A stretch of 64,000 nucleotides of DNA from Novispirillum itersonii (GCF_014205675.1 NZ_JACIIX010000009.1:1-64000); one strand, 5' to 3'; shown: positions 50,938-59,303, numbered from the stretch's first letter. Translations and numbers: made by a program. Notes: generated by a model from the letters alone, not told the origin.

Positions 50938-52080
50938 CTACGGCATGCTGCGCAGAATTGGGTCCCGGTTTTCTGTCCTCTGCGGGGTGGCTTTTTCCCA
51001 CACGGACGGTTTGGCAAAGACCGCCCCTTCAAACAGCCGCCGGGCGGTGCGGATCACCGACACCACCGGGGCCGGGGCTCCGGCCGGATGGTCGATGGTC
51101 AGTTGCAGCCGTCCGGTGGCATGGGCGAAGGTCAGCTCGGCGGGGAAGGCGGCGACGGCGGTCATTTCCGCCGCCAGCGTGCCCGGGGTGGCGCAGGCAT
51201 TGGCCAATGCCACCGCCCCGGTGATCGCCAGGGCCGAATGGCATTCGTGGGGCATGAAATATCGGGTGATCAGGCTGTCACCAGTCTGTCCCGTCTCCAC
51301 GCCGGGGGCAATCAGCACCGGCTTGGGGATGACGCGGTCGCGCACATTGGCGATGCCCATGGCTTCCCCGGCCTGAATGCGGATGGATTCCAGACGGCGC
51401 AGGAACTGGCTGTCAGCATTCAGTTCCGCCGGGCTTTCCTGCCCGGTCTTGCCGAGATCGGCGGCCCGCAGGATCACCACCGGCATGGCGGCATCCAGAC
51501 AGGTGACCTCGACGCCGTCGAAGGTGTTGCGGGCGGCCCCGGTCGGCAGCAGCGCCCCGGTCTTGGATCCGGCACTGTCAAGGAAGGTCAGGGTGATCGG
51601 CGCGGCGGTGCCGGGCACGCCGGAAATCGCCACGTCGCCATCGTACAGCACCCGGCCGCCGGGGGTGAGGACCCGGGATTCGATCACCTTGCCGGTGTTG
51701 ACATTGTGGATGCGCAGGGTGGTGACGCCATCCTGCACCGGCACCAGTCCGGCCTCGATGGCAAACGGGCCGACGGCGGCCAGCATGTTGCCGCAGTTGG
51801 GGGAGGTATCGACCGCCTGTTCCAGAACCTTGACCTGGGCGAACAGGTAATCGACATCGGCCCCGGGGCGCCGCGACGGGCCGACGATGGCGACCTTGCT
51901 GGTCAGCGCATTGCCGCCGCCGATGCCGTCGATCTCCAGATGGTGGCCGGACCCCATCACCGACAGCAGCACCGCATCGCGGGCGGCCGGGGCCTGCGGC
52001 AGGTCTGACGCCAGAAAAAACGGCCCGCGGGAGGTGCCGCCGCGCATCAGCACGCAGGGGATTCTGATCAGGTCGTTCAT
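50938..52080 (-). CDS. PrpF-family isomerase (4-oxalomesaconate tautomerase-like)
   Basis: 380 residues of the PrpF/diaminopimelate-epimerase-like fold: IRIPCVLMRGGTSRGPFFLA at the start, HHLEIDGIGGGNALTSKVAI, a Cys in DTSPNCGNMLAAVGPFAIEA, and IPKPVLIAP. The 'RGGTSRG.F' start and GALLPTG motif agree with GalD (4-oxalomesaconate tautomerase) and AcnD-associated PrpF. It would move a double bond in a tricarboxylate-like substrate. It is divergent from a LysR gene (110 bases apart) and precedes the ABC transporter genes on the same strand (44 bases). No acnD or ring-cleavage genes are adjacent. Confidence 0.88.
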   Translation of the reverse strand: MNDLIRIPCVLMRGGTSRGPFFLASDLPQAPAARDAVLLSVMGSGHHLEIDGIGGGNALTSKVAIVGPSRRPGADVDYLFAQVKVLEQAVDTSPNCGNMLAAVGPFAIEAGLVPVQDGVTTLRIHNVNTGKVIESRVLTPGGRVLYDGDVAISGVPGTAAPITLTFLDSAGSKTGALLPTGAARNTFDGVEVTCLDAAMPVVILRAADLGKTGQESPAELNADSQFLRRLESIRIQAGEAMGIANVRDRVIPKPVLIAPGVETGQTGDSLITRYFMPHECHSALAITGAVALANACATPGTLAAEMTAVAAFPAELTFAHATGRLQLTIDHPAGAPAPVVSVIRTARRLFEGAVFAKPSVWEKATPQRTENRDPILRSMP

Positions 52081-52139
52081 GCTGACTTCCGGATGATTGA
52101 TTTGATTTTGTTCTCAGTGGCTGCTTTAATTCCTCTATA

Positions 52140-52154
52140 CGCATCAATAATGCG
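52140..52154. promoter_or_regulatory. Possible LysR box between prpF-like and lysR genes
   Basis: CGCAT-CAATA-ATGCG, perfect 5-bp arms in the 110-base divergent interval, 60 bases from the prpF-like start and 37 from lysR. Size and place fit LysR autoregulation. Confidence 0.5.
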
Positions 52155-52190
52155 CTTGTGAAATGCAAAAATAAGCAGGATTGATAACCA

Positions 52191-53087
52191 ATGCGCATCA
52201 ATTTCGAGATTCTGGACCTGCGGGCCTTTCTGGCGGTGCTGGAAACCGGCAGCTTTCACAAGGCGGCAGAGGTGCTGCACCTGTCACAGCCGGCCTTAAG
52301 CCGCCGCATCAAGAATCTGGAGGAAAGTCTGGGGGCGCCGCTGCTGGAACGGACCACCCGCCGGGTGGCCCCGTCGGCGGTGGGGCGGCAGCTTCAGCCG
52401 ATGCTGGTGCGGCTGATTGACGAGCTGGAAACCACGGTGCTGTCGATGAACGAGACCGGCAACCGCCAGCAGGGGCTGGTCAGTATTGCCTGTGTGCCGA
52501 CGGCGGCTTTTTACTTTCTGCCCCGCGTGATCCGGCAGTTCCGCGAGCATCATCCGCAGATCCGCTTCCGGATTCTCGATCTGTCGGCGCGGGAAGGATT
52601 GCAGAGCGTCGCCAGCGGCGAGACCGAGTTCGGCATCTCCATGCTGGGGTCCTCGGACCCGGATGTGAACTTCACGCCGCTGATGGAAGACCCGTTCGTG
52701 CTGGCCTGCCACCGCGATCATCCGCTGGCGACGCGGGAAACGCTGACGTGGCCGGATCTGGCCGGATATCCGCTGATCGGGGTCAGCCGCCATTCCGGCA
52801 ACCGGACGATTCTCGACAACGCGCTGGCCCATGCCAACGTGCGGCTGGACTGGTTTTACGAGGTCAACCACCTGTCCACCTCGCTGGGGCTGGTGGAGGC
52901 GGGAATCGGCATTTCAGTGCTGCCGCGTCTGGCGACGCCGCAGACGGACCATCCGTTGATCGTCACCCGCCCGATCACCGATCCGGTGGTGGAACGCACC
53001 ATCGGCATCGTCGAACGCCGCACCGGCCGGCTGTCTCCGGCGGCGGCCCGGTTCAAGAGCATGCTGCTGGAAAGCTGGGGCGGCTGA
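52191..53087 (+). CDS. LysR-family transcriptional regulator
   Basis: 298 residues. N-terminal winged helix (DLRAFLAVLETGSFHKAAEV, LHLSQPALSRRIKNLEESLG) and an effector domain (IACVPTAAFYFLPRVIRQFR, FYEVNHLSTSLGLVEAGIGI). It is divergent from the prpF-like gene and the ABC operon and probably regulates them. In the GalR/aromatic-catabolism type layout, the effector would be a pathway intermediate. ATG 52191. Confidence 0.9.
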   Translation: MRINFEILDLRAFLAVLETGSFHKAAEVLHLSQPALSRRIKNLEESLGAPLLERTTRRVAPSAVGRQLQPMLVRLIDELETTVLSMNETGNRQQGLVSIACVPTAAFYFLPRVIRQFREHHPQIRFRILDLSAREGLQSVASGETEFGISMLGSSDPDVNFTPLMEDPFVLACHRDHPLATRETLTWPDLAGYPLIGVSRHSGNRTILDNALAHANVRLDWFYEVNHLSTSLGLVEAGIGISVLPRLATPQTDHPLIVTRPITDPVVERTIGIVERRTGRLSPAAARFKSMLLESWGG

Positions 53088-53195
53088 TTCCGGGCCACCC
53101 GCTGTCTGTTGGGGGGGCTGTTGGGGGGCGGTATTTTTCGCTGCCGCGAACGGGCGACCGCCCGGACCCGTTTGGAGGCAGAAGCCTCCAAACCT

Positions 53196-53998
53196 CCGCT
53201 TTTGCTGTTCTATTCGAAAGAAAAAGGGGTCTGGGGAGATTCTCCCCAGTCGGGTTCGGGCGGAAGCTCGTGCCCGCCGCCTGAGTGCGTTCGTCCGTTT
53301 GGGGCGTAGATCGGTCTGACCCGTCACGGTAGGGGTGAATTCAACCCGGAAGGGTGGTATAGTGTTTTTTGTCGGCGAGCCGATCTGCCCCCGCGAACCC
53401 GGCTGAGCACTGGACACGGCGGTATCTTTGACGGGCCGGGAAAGCTCTTCAAAGGATGCAGGTGTCTCGCCGACGGCTTCCGACTATGTCAGCGCAGTGT
53501 TCTGGTGGGCGTGTAAGGCAGGCCTGCCAAGCCCTTCTTCCGGTTTTTCTTTTGCTGTTCTGACCAAAAGAAAAAGCGGGTTGGGAAGATCCTCCTCAGT
53601 CGGGTTCGGGCGGAAGCCCGATGAAGCGATGCCTGAGGCGCAGAAACCCGGAGCGCAGCGACTGGCGCGTTGAGCGCCCGCGCCCGCGTGGGCGCGTCAG
53701 GCAAGTGGGCTGGACAGGCCGGATTGACGCCGCCCCGTCCGGTGGTATCCTTGGCCTTGTCGGCGAGCCGACCTGCCCCCGTGAAGCCGGATGGACACTG
53801 GCCACGGCGGTATCCACAGGGGGGTTGCCAGCCTCGCTGTGGGATGCAGGTGTCTCGCCGACGGCCTTCTTTTGCGTCAAGGGCAGTGCGCCGGGCTGGG
53901 GAGGCGTCCAGCCCTGCTCTTTGGCTGTTCTGACCAAAAGAAAAAGGGGACTGGGGAGATCCTCCCCAGTCGGGTTCGGGCGGAAGCCCGATCAAGCC
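53196..53998. repeat. Composite hairpin element C, degenerate duplicated block
   Basis: The 950-base gap 53088-54038 contains no convincing gene. It holds three copies of a ~70-base motif (53196-53278, 53546-53627, 53918-53998), with AAAAGAAAAAGGGG then the stem GACTGGGGAG-atc-CTCCCCAGTC and CGGGTTCGGGCGGAAGCCCG. It also holds two copies of a second motif (53363-53425 and 53755-53815) with GTCGGC-ga-GCCGAC and CACGGCGGTATC, and two copies of GATGCAGGTGTCTCGCCGAC (53456 and 53843). The order suggests an ancient ~390-base duplication, with element A copy 3 between the two halves. Apparent reading frames are repeat-derived. Confidence 0.8.
53650..53711 (+). repeat. Dispersed hairpin element A, copy 3 (truncated, intergenic)
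   Basis: GGAGCGCAGCGACTGGCGCG, then stems GGCGC-gttga-GCGCC and CGCGCCC-gcgt-GGGCGCG. The second stem is longer than in copies 1 and 2 (CGCGCG), with both arms changed. The third stem is lost. The same frame reads SDWRVERPRPRGRVRQ. It is embedded in the element C block. Confidence 0.75.
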
Positions 53999-54038
53999 CT
54001 CCGGCAGCGGGCGGACATCCGCGATTTTCCCTAAAGTC

Positions 54039-54425
54039 TCATTCAATCGGCCGTGACTTACGGTTTTCGTCGATGGCGACGAAGGTGAACAGCCCTTCGG
54101 TGACTTTTTCGTGGATGTCGCTGTCGCCCCGGCGGACCCAGGCTTCGACATGCACGGCGAGGGAGGTGCGGCCCCGTCTGGCTTCGCGGCAGTAACAGGT
54201 CAGCTCATCCCCGACCATCACCGGCTTGTGGAAGGTGAAGCCATCGACGGCCACGGTGGCGACGCGGCCTTTGGCCTTGAAGCGGGCGAAGGTGCCCCCG
54301 GCGATATCCATCTGCGCCATCAGCCAGCCGCCGAAAATATCGCCTGACGGGTTGGTGTCGGCGGGCATCGCCAGAGTGCGGATGGAGATTTCGCCGATCG
54401 GGCCGGGGGTGGTTTCGGCGGTCAT
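54039..54425 (-). CDS. Acyl-CoA thioesterase, YciA-like hotdog protein
   Basis: 128 residues from ATG 54425 (AAGGA upstream). It is a single hotdog domain with the acyl-CoA hydrolase signature ISIRTLAMPADTNPSGDIFG + GWLMAQMDIAGG, Asp at the usual catalytic position (MDIAG), and HVEAWVRRGDSDIHEKVTEG. YciA-type enzymes hydrolyse a range of acyl-CoAs and form hexamers. Longer in-frame readings upstream lack homology. It is divergent from parE; the 337-base interval 54426-54762 holds no gene, only both promoters (a TATAGT hexamer at 54626 is a possible parE -10). Confidence 0.9.
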   Translation of the reverse strand: MTAETTPGPIGEISIRTLAMPADTNPSGDIFGGWLMAQMDIAGGTFARFKAKGRVATVAVDGFTFHKPVMVGDELTCYCREARRGRTSLAVHVEAWVRRGDSDIHEKVTEGLFTFVAIDENRKSRPIE

Positions 54426-54762
54426 GGGGAGTCCTTTCGCGGCGGGGGAAGGGGCGGAACCGCCGGGCCGCTCCGGCGCGCAGTCGGGCCGGGGGTAGCT
54501 GGCGATACGGAGATCAGGGGATGAATATGGCATCGGCGGCGGGATCAGACCACAGAACTTAACGGGCGGGACGGAAAACCCCCGTGGCGATCGCGGGGAT
54601 TCGGCTGTTTTCTCAGCCCGACTGATATAGTATCCCTGACGCCGGGTTGCCCAGACCGGGTTTTCCGATAGGTGCCATGCAGATTTCTGCGGTCTTATCC
54701 TGTCGGTGTGCCTGCGATCCGGCCCTGTCCCCCTGTGTCCAGCAGCGAGCGTTCCCGCGTCC

Positions 54763-56748
54763 ATGTCCGATCTTTTCGAAAATCTCGCCCCCAAGTCCAC
54801 CGGCTATACCGCCAAGGATATCGAGGTCCTCGAAGGGCTGGAGCCGGTGCGCAAGCGCCCCGGCATGTATATCGGCGGCACCGATGAAAAGGCGCTGCAC
54901 CATCTGGTGGCGGAAATCCTCGATAACGCCATGGACGAGGCGGTGGCGGGCCATGCCTCGTTCATCGACCTTGACCTGCATGTCGATGGGTCGGTGTCGA
55001 TCCGCGATAACGGGCGCGGCATTCCGGTGGATCCGCACCCCAAGTACCCCGACAAGTCGGCGCTGGAGGTGATTTTGACCACCCTGCATTCCGGCGGCAA
55101 GTTCGGCGGCGATGCCTACAAGGTGTCCGGCGGTCTGCACGGCGTCGGGTCGTCGGTGGTCAACGCCCTGTCGGAAACCATGGTGGTGGAGGTCGCCCGC
55201 GACCGCACCCTGTACCGTCAGGCCTTCTCGCGCGGGCTGCCGCAGGGCGGGCTGGAGAACCTTGGCGCGGTCCATAACCGGCGCGGCACGCTGGTGCGCT
55301 TCCGCCCGGACCCGGAGATTTTCGGCCCCCGCGCCCGCTTCAAGCCCGCCACCCTGTACCGGATGGCGCGGTCGAAGGCCTATCTGTTCCGGGGGGTGAA
55401 AATCCGCTGGTCCTGTGATCCGGTGCTGCTGGATGGTCTGGACGGGATTCCGGCGCAGGATGAACTGCACTTCCCCAACGGTCTGGAAGACTTCCTCGCC
55501 ACCATCCTCAAGGACCGGGCGACGGTGTCCAGCGTCTACGCCGGATCCGGGGCGCTGGCCGATGACATGGGCAGCGTCGAATGGGCGGTGTGCTGGCCGG
55601 AGGATCAGGAGGCGTTCTTCTCCTCCTACGTCAACACCGTGCCGACCCCGGAAGGCGGCACCCATGAACAGGGCCTGCGCAACGCCCTGACCAAAAGCAT
55701 CCGCGCCTATGCCGAGCTGGTGAACAACAAGAAGGCCGCCGGTCTGACGGCGGAAGACGTCACCGGCGGGGCCTGCGTGATGCTGTCGCTGTTCATCCGC
55801 GAGCCACAGTTTCAGGGCCAGACCAAGGAAAGGCTGGCCAGCGCCGAAGCCACCCGGCTGGTGGAACAGGCGGTGCGTGACCACTTCGACCACTGGCTGA
55901 CCGGTGCCCCGGATGCCGCCAACATGCTGCTCGGCCATCTGGTTGACCGCATGGAGGAACGCCTGCGCCGCAAGCAGAGCAAGGACCTGTCGCGCAAATC
56001 GGCGACCAAGCGCCTGCGCCTGCCGGGTAAGCTGGCCGACTGCTCCCGCTCCATCGCCGAAGGCACCGAACTGTTCATCGTCGAAGGGGACTCGGCGGGC
56101 GGCTCCGCCAAGCAGGCCCGCAACCGCGAGACGCAGGCGATCCTGCCGCTGCGCGGCAAGATCCTCAACGTTGCCTCGGCATCGGATGACAAGCTGCGCG
56201 CCAATCAGGAGCTGAAGGATCTGGTGGAGGCGCTGGGCTGCGGCGTGCGCGACCACTTCGAGCTGGACAAGCTGCGCTATGAAAAAATCATCATCATGAC
56301 CGACGCCGACGTTGACGGCGCGCATATCGCCAGTCTGCTGATGACCTTCTTCTACCGCGAAATGCAGCCGCTGATCGAAGCCGGGCGGCTGTATCTGGCC
56401 CTGCCGCCGCTGTACCGGCTGGTGCAGGGCGGCAAAAGCCAGTACGCCCGCGACGATGCCCACAAGGACCAGCTGATGCGCACCGACTTCAGCGGGCGCG
56501 GCAAGGTCGATGTCAGCCGCTTCAAAGGGTTGGGCGAAATGCCCCCGGCCCAGCTGAAGGAAACCACCATGAGCCCGGCCACCCGCACCCTGCTGCGGGT
56601 GATGCTGCCCAACCGCCGCACCGAGGAGGAGGTGGAGGATTACCACGCCACCGCCAGTCTGGTGGAGCAGCTGATGGGCCGCAAGGCGGAGCTGCGCTTC
56701 CAGTACATTCAGGCCCATGCCCAGTTTGTGAAGGATCTGGACATCTGA
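54763..56748 (+). CDS. parE: DNA topoisomerase IV subunit B
   Basis: 661 residues. GHKL ATPase (EILDNAMDEAVAGHAS, DNGRGIPVDPHPKYPDKSAL, GGKFGGDAYKVSGGLHGVGS), transducer domain (Lys in the TKSIRAYAELVNNKK stretch), TOPRIM with EGDSAGGSAKQARNRETQAI and DADVDGAHIASLL, and the C-terminal KGLGEMPPAQL. The length and YKVSGGLHGVG/ETQAILPLRGKILN segments without the GyrB insert fit ParE rather than GyrB. With ParA/ParC it decatenates sister chromosomes. The parC partner is not in the window. Start ATG 54763 follows GCGTCC without a strong ribosome-binding site. Confidence 0.95.
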   Translation: MSDLFENLAPKSTGYTAKDIEVLEGLEPVRKRPGMYIGGTDEKALHHLVAEILDNAMDEAVAGHASFIDLDLHVDGSVSIRDNGRGIPVDPHPKYPDKSALEVILTTLHSGGKFGGDAYKVSGGLHGVGSSVVNALSETMVVEVARDRTLYRQAFSRGLPQGGLENLGAVHNRRGTLVRFRPDPEIFGPRARFKPATLYRMARSKAYLFRGVKIRWSCDPVLLDGLDGIPAQDELHFPNGLEDFLATILKDRATVSSVYAGSGALADDMGSVEWAVCWPEDQEAFFSSYVNTVPTPEGGTHEQGLRNALTKSIRAYAELVNNKKAAGLTAEDVTGGACVMLSLFIREPQFQGQTKERLASAEATRLVEQAVRDHFDHWLTGAPDAANMLLGHLVDRMEERLRRKQSKDLSRKSATKRLRLPGKLADCSRSIAEGTELFIVEGDSAGGSAKQARNRETQAILPLRGKILNVASASDDKLRANQELKDLVEALGCGVRDHFELDKLRYEKIIIMTDADVDGAHIASLLMTFFYREMQPLIEAGRLYLALPPLYRLVQGGKSQYARDDAHKDQLMRTDFSGRGKVDVSRFKGLGEMPPAQLKETTMSPATRTLLRVMLPNRRTEEEVEDYHATASLVEQLMGRKAELRFQYIQAHAQFVKDLDI

Positions 56749-57272
56749 TGGCAGGGGGAACTGTGGACGGTCTTGTGGTCGCCGAAACGGCCCGCCTGCG
56801 CCTGCGCCGCCTGACCGAAGGCGACGCCGCCTTCATGCTGCGGCTGCTGAACGAGCCGGGTTTTATCGCCAATATCGGCGATAAGGGGGTGCGGACGCTG
56901 GATGACGCCGTGACCAATCTGCGCACCGGCCCGCTGGACTCTTACGCCGTGCATGGCTTTGGCATGTGGCGGATGGAGCGCCGGGCCGATGGCCTGCCGG
57001 TGGGCATCTGCGGTCTGCTGCGGCGCAATGGCATGGACGATGTGGAAATCGGCTATGCCCTGCTGGCGGAGTACGAAGGGCAGGGCTACACCAGCGAGGC
57101 GGCTCTGGCCTGCCGCGATCTGGCGCTGACGGTGTTCGGCCTGCCGCGCATCGTCGCCATCGTCACCCCCGGGAATATTGGGTCGGAACGGATCCTGCAA
57201 AAACTCGGCCTGACCGATCAGGGCCTGCGGGAGGTTTTCCCCGGCAAGCCGCCAGTGGCGTTTTACGCCTGA
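56748..57272 (+). CDS. GNAT-family N-acetyltransferase (RimJ/RimL type)
   Basis: 174 residues. The layout of the GNAT fold is visible: ETARLRLRRLTEGDAAFMLR at the start, VGICGLLRRNGMDDVEIGYA, and the acetyl-CoA-binding motif LAEYEGQGYTSEAALACRDL followed by RIVAIVTPGNIGSERILQKL. This is typical of the ribosomal-protein-alanine acetyltransferase-like group that uses R/Q-x-x-G-x-G/A (here YEGQGY). Its ATG overlaps the parE stop by one base, so the two are coupled. Its stop codon is followed by tandem copies of its last codons. Confidence 0.9.
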   Translation: MAGGTVDGLVVAETARLRLRRLTEGDAAFMLRLLNEPGFIANIGDKGVRTLDDAVTNLRTGPLDSYAVHGFGMWRMERRADGLPVGICGLLRRNGMDDVEIGYALLAEYEGQGYTSEAALACRDLALTVFGLPRIVAIVTPGNIGSERILQKLGLTDQGLREVFPGKPPVAFYA

Positions 57273-57326
57273 GGGGAAGACCGGGCGTTCTCCGCCTGAG
57301 GGGAAGACCGGGCGTTCTCCGCCTGA
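57266..57326. repeat. 27-bp tandem repeat at the 3' end of the GNAT gene
   Basis: CGCCTGAGGGGAAGACCGGG + CGTTCTC occurs at 57266-57292 and 57293-57319, with a third partial unit. Each unit starts with GCC TGA, the gene's own last codon and stop, and the preceding GGCGTTCTC resembles the gene's final GGCGTTTTA. The period is nine codons, so repeated stop codons stay in frame. Confidence 0.85.
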
Positions 57327-57342
57327 TGCCAAACAAAAAAAC

Positions 57343-57436
57343 GGAGCGCAGCGACTGGCCCATTGAGGGCCCGCCCGCCCATGCGAACGTGAGGCAAGGG
57401 CACGGATGCGGCCGCCCGCTGTCTGAGGGGCTAAAC
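57343..57436 (+). repeat. Dispersed hairpin element A, copy 4 (intergenic)
   Basis: GGAGCGCAGCGACTGGCCCA, then GGCCC-attga-GGGCC as in copy 1, then a diverged middle, ending GTCTGAGGGGCTAAAC like the other copies' TCTGAGGGGCTGAAA. The homologous frame is again open (SDWPIEGPPAHANVRQ then GRPLSEGLN). It lies between the GNAT tandem repeat and the operon terminator. Confidence 0.78.
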
Positions 57437-57531
57437 ATACAAGCGGGCGGAGGCCCGCCGCCATGGTCTTTCTGTGTCAGGTCATGATGGAGACCTGACG
57501 CCCTGCCAGTTTCTGCCAGAGTGGAATGAAG

Positions 57532-57565
57532 ACGGGCTGCCCCCGATGAAGGGGCGGCCCGTTTT
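57532..57565 (+). terminator. Terminator after the parE-GNAT operon
   Basis: ACGGGCTGCCCC pairs with GGGGCGGCCCGT (one mismatch) around a six-base loop and is followed by TTTTG. Confidence 0.75.
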
Positions 57566-57614
57566 GAGTCTCACCGGATTTTCCCGGTGGAAGGGGCTGG
57601 TATCAGCATTTATT

Positions 57615-57633
57615 GATATTGAGAATCATTATT
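57615..57633 (+). promoter_or_regulatory. Fur box upstream of the MATE/siderophore uptake operon
   Basis: GATATTGAGAATCATTATT matches 16 of 19 positions of the classical Fur consensus (GATAATGATAATCATTATC). A TTGACT hexamer at 57632-57637 overlaps its end and could be the -35 of the promoter it controls, with a weak -10 near 57656 (TAGATG). It predicts repression by Fur or an Irr/Mur relative under iron sufficiency. Confidence 0.75.
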
Positions 57634-57839
57634 GACTCTGGGGCTGCTCCGGGGCTAGATGGCTGGCGGAAAAAGAGGAGCCAGTTAAGTAAACAATATA
57701 ATAATATTAATTGATCGTTATGTTAAATATTTGAAATAAAATTCAATAGATGGTGTTCTAATTTATTAATTAACAGGCATTTTATTGATGATGGATAATT
57801 AATTTATGAACTCTGTGCAAAATTAAGGATGAAGATCTG
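57634..57839 (+). promoter_or_regulatory. AT-rich untranslated leader of the iron operon
   Basis: About 170 bases (57670-57839) of very AT-rich DNA, unlike the rest of the window, precede the MATE gene. It contains no open frame of note and no obvious terminator stem. It may be a long mRNA leader or acquired DNA. Confidence 0.4.
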
Positions 57840-59237
57840 ATGCCGCCACGCTTTTCTGCATACCGTGATCTGATTGCCCTGTCAGCACCGATTGCCGGAA
57901 TTCAGTTTGCGCAGGTTGCCCTGACCAGTACGGATCTGCTGATGATGGGGTTGCTGGGGGTGCAGGCGGTGGCCGCCGGTGGGCTGGCCATGCTGCTGTA
58001 TAACCAGCTGCGGACGATGGGTGTGGGGATGGTGACCGGCGTCGGCAATCTGGTTGCCGCTGCCGCCGGGCGCGGGGAAAAGCGGGCCGGAGCGGCGGCG
58101 GGGGATGATCTCGCCCGTGCCGATGTGCAGGCCCTGCTGCGGGCGGCGCTGCTGGTTGCGACGTTGACCGGCGCGGCGGCGGCGCTTCTGCTGGCCGGGC
58201 TCAGTCTGCTGCTGCCCCTGCTGGCGCAGACCCCGGAGGTCTCGGTGCAGGCCCGCGCGGTCATGCTGACCCTTGCCCCCGGCCTGCTGCCGATGCTGTG
58301 GCTGAATGTGCTGCGGCAGTTTGCGGTGGGGATGCGCCGGGCCGGATCGCTGCTGCGGGTGACGCTGCTGTCCATTGCGGTCAATGGCCTGCTGAATGCG
58401 GTTTTTATCTACGGCTGGCTGGGGCTGCCGCAGCTTGGCCTTGCCGGGATCGGGCTGTCGACAACGCTGGTGCAGGTCTGGACGTTTCTGGTGTATCTGC
58501 GCACGGTCCGGCGGGATCCGGTGCTGGGGCCATTGGTGGCGCTGGATCTGTGGCGGGCGGACCGGGGAAGGGTGCTTACCATTACCCGGATGGGAACCCC
58601 GATCGCCCTGACTTACGGCTCGGAGGCGGCCATCACGTCGATCGCCAGCCTGTTCATGGGCAGCTTCGGGGCGGTGGCGCTGGCGGCCTCCAACATCGTC
58701 AACCAGCTGGCCTATATCGTCTATCAGGTCAACATCGGTCTGTCGCAGGGGGCCTCGATTCTGGTCAGCCGCGCCCTTGGCAGGGGGGAGGCGCAGGCCG
58801 TGGCCCCGGTTGCCTGGCAGGCTCTCGGCCTCGGGATGGCGATCATGACGGCGGTGGCTCTGCTGTATGCACTGGTCCCGTCGGTGGTGTTGCGGCCCTT
58901 TCTGGGGGCGGAAGCCGATCCGGCGGTGACCGCGATGGCGGCAACCCTGCTGTGGTTTGCCGTTGCGCATCAGTATTTCAAGGGGTCGCAGAACATCTGC
59001 GTCGGCCTGCTGCGGGGATTGGGCAATACCAAAGCCGGGCTGAACAACACTCTGGTCGGGTACTGGTTGATCGGGGTTCCCGCCATGGCGCTGTGTGCCT
59101 ATCCCCTCGGGCTGAACGGCTATGGCGTCTGGTCCGGGCTGTGCCTTGGCTTCGGTGCCACCAGCCTGCTGCTGTGGCGGCGCTTTCTTCTCGATCTTCA
59201 TGGGCTGACCGGCCCGGCCCATGACCGGACCGCATAG
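57840..59237 (+). CDS. MATE-family efflux transporter, probable siderophore or metabolite exporter
   Basis: 465 residues with about twelve membrane segments. MATE signatures: LSAPIAGIQFAQVALTSTDL near the start, NQLRTMGVGMVTGVGNLVAA, FKGSQNICVGLLRGLGNTKA and NTLVGYWLIGVPAM. It is the NorM-like branch. It sits first after the Fur box and directly before the four genes of an iron-siderophore importer, so a role in exporting the siderophore or relieving iron-linked toxicity is a reasonable inference. No siderophore synthase is in the window. Confidence 0.9.
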   Translation: MPPRFSAYRDLIALSAPIAGIQFAQVALTSTDLLMMGLLGVQAVAAGGLAMLLYNQLRTMGVGMVTGVGNLVAAAAGRGEKRAGAAAGDDLARADVQALLRAALLVATLTGAAAALLLAGLSLLLPLLAQTPEVSVQARAVMLTLAPGLLPMLWLNVLRQFAVGMRRAGSLLRVTLLSIAVNGLLNAVFIYGWLGLPQLGLAGIGLSTTLVQVWTFLVYLRTVRRDPVLGPLVALDLWRADRGRVLTITRMGTPIALTYGSEAAITSIASLFMGSFGAVALAASNIVNQLAYIVYQVNIGLSQGASILVSRALGRGEAQAVAPVAWQALGLGMAIMTAVALLYALVPSVVLRPFLGAEADPAVTAMAATLLWFAVAHQYFKGSQNICVGLLRGLGNTKAGLNNTLVGYWLIGVPAMALCAYPLGLNGYGVWSGLCLGFGATSLLLWRRFLLDLHGLTGPAHDRTA

Positions 59238-59303
59238 AACCCCCCGTTTTTTTTTCTGAAAAGACCCTCCGGACAGGCCTCTCTCCAAAGGAAGCGTATC
59301 GAC

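Noticed and set aside
53489-54151. Frames of 110-220 codons in the repeat block before the thioesterase gene
   Set aside because: They are made of the repeated hairpin motifs and have no domain; stop-free stretches are expected in such GC-rich repeats.
54613-56718. A 701-codon frame antisense to parE
   Set aside because: Shadow of parE, which has every ATPase and TOPRIM motif.
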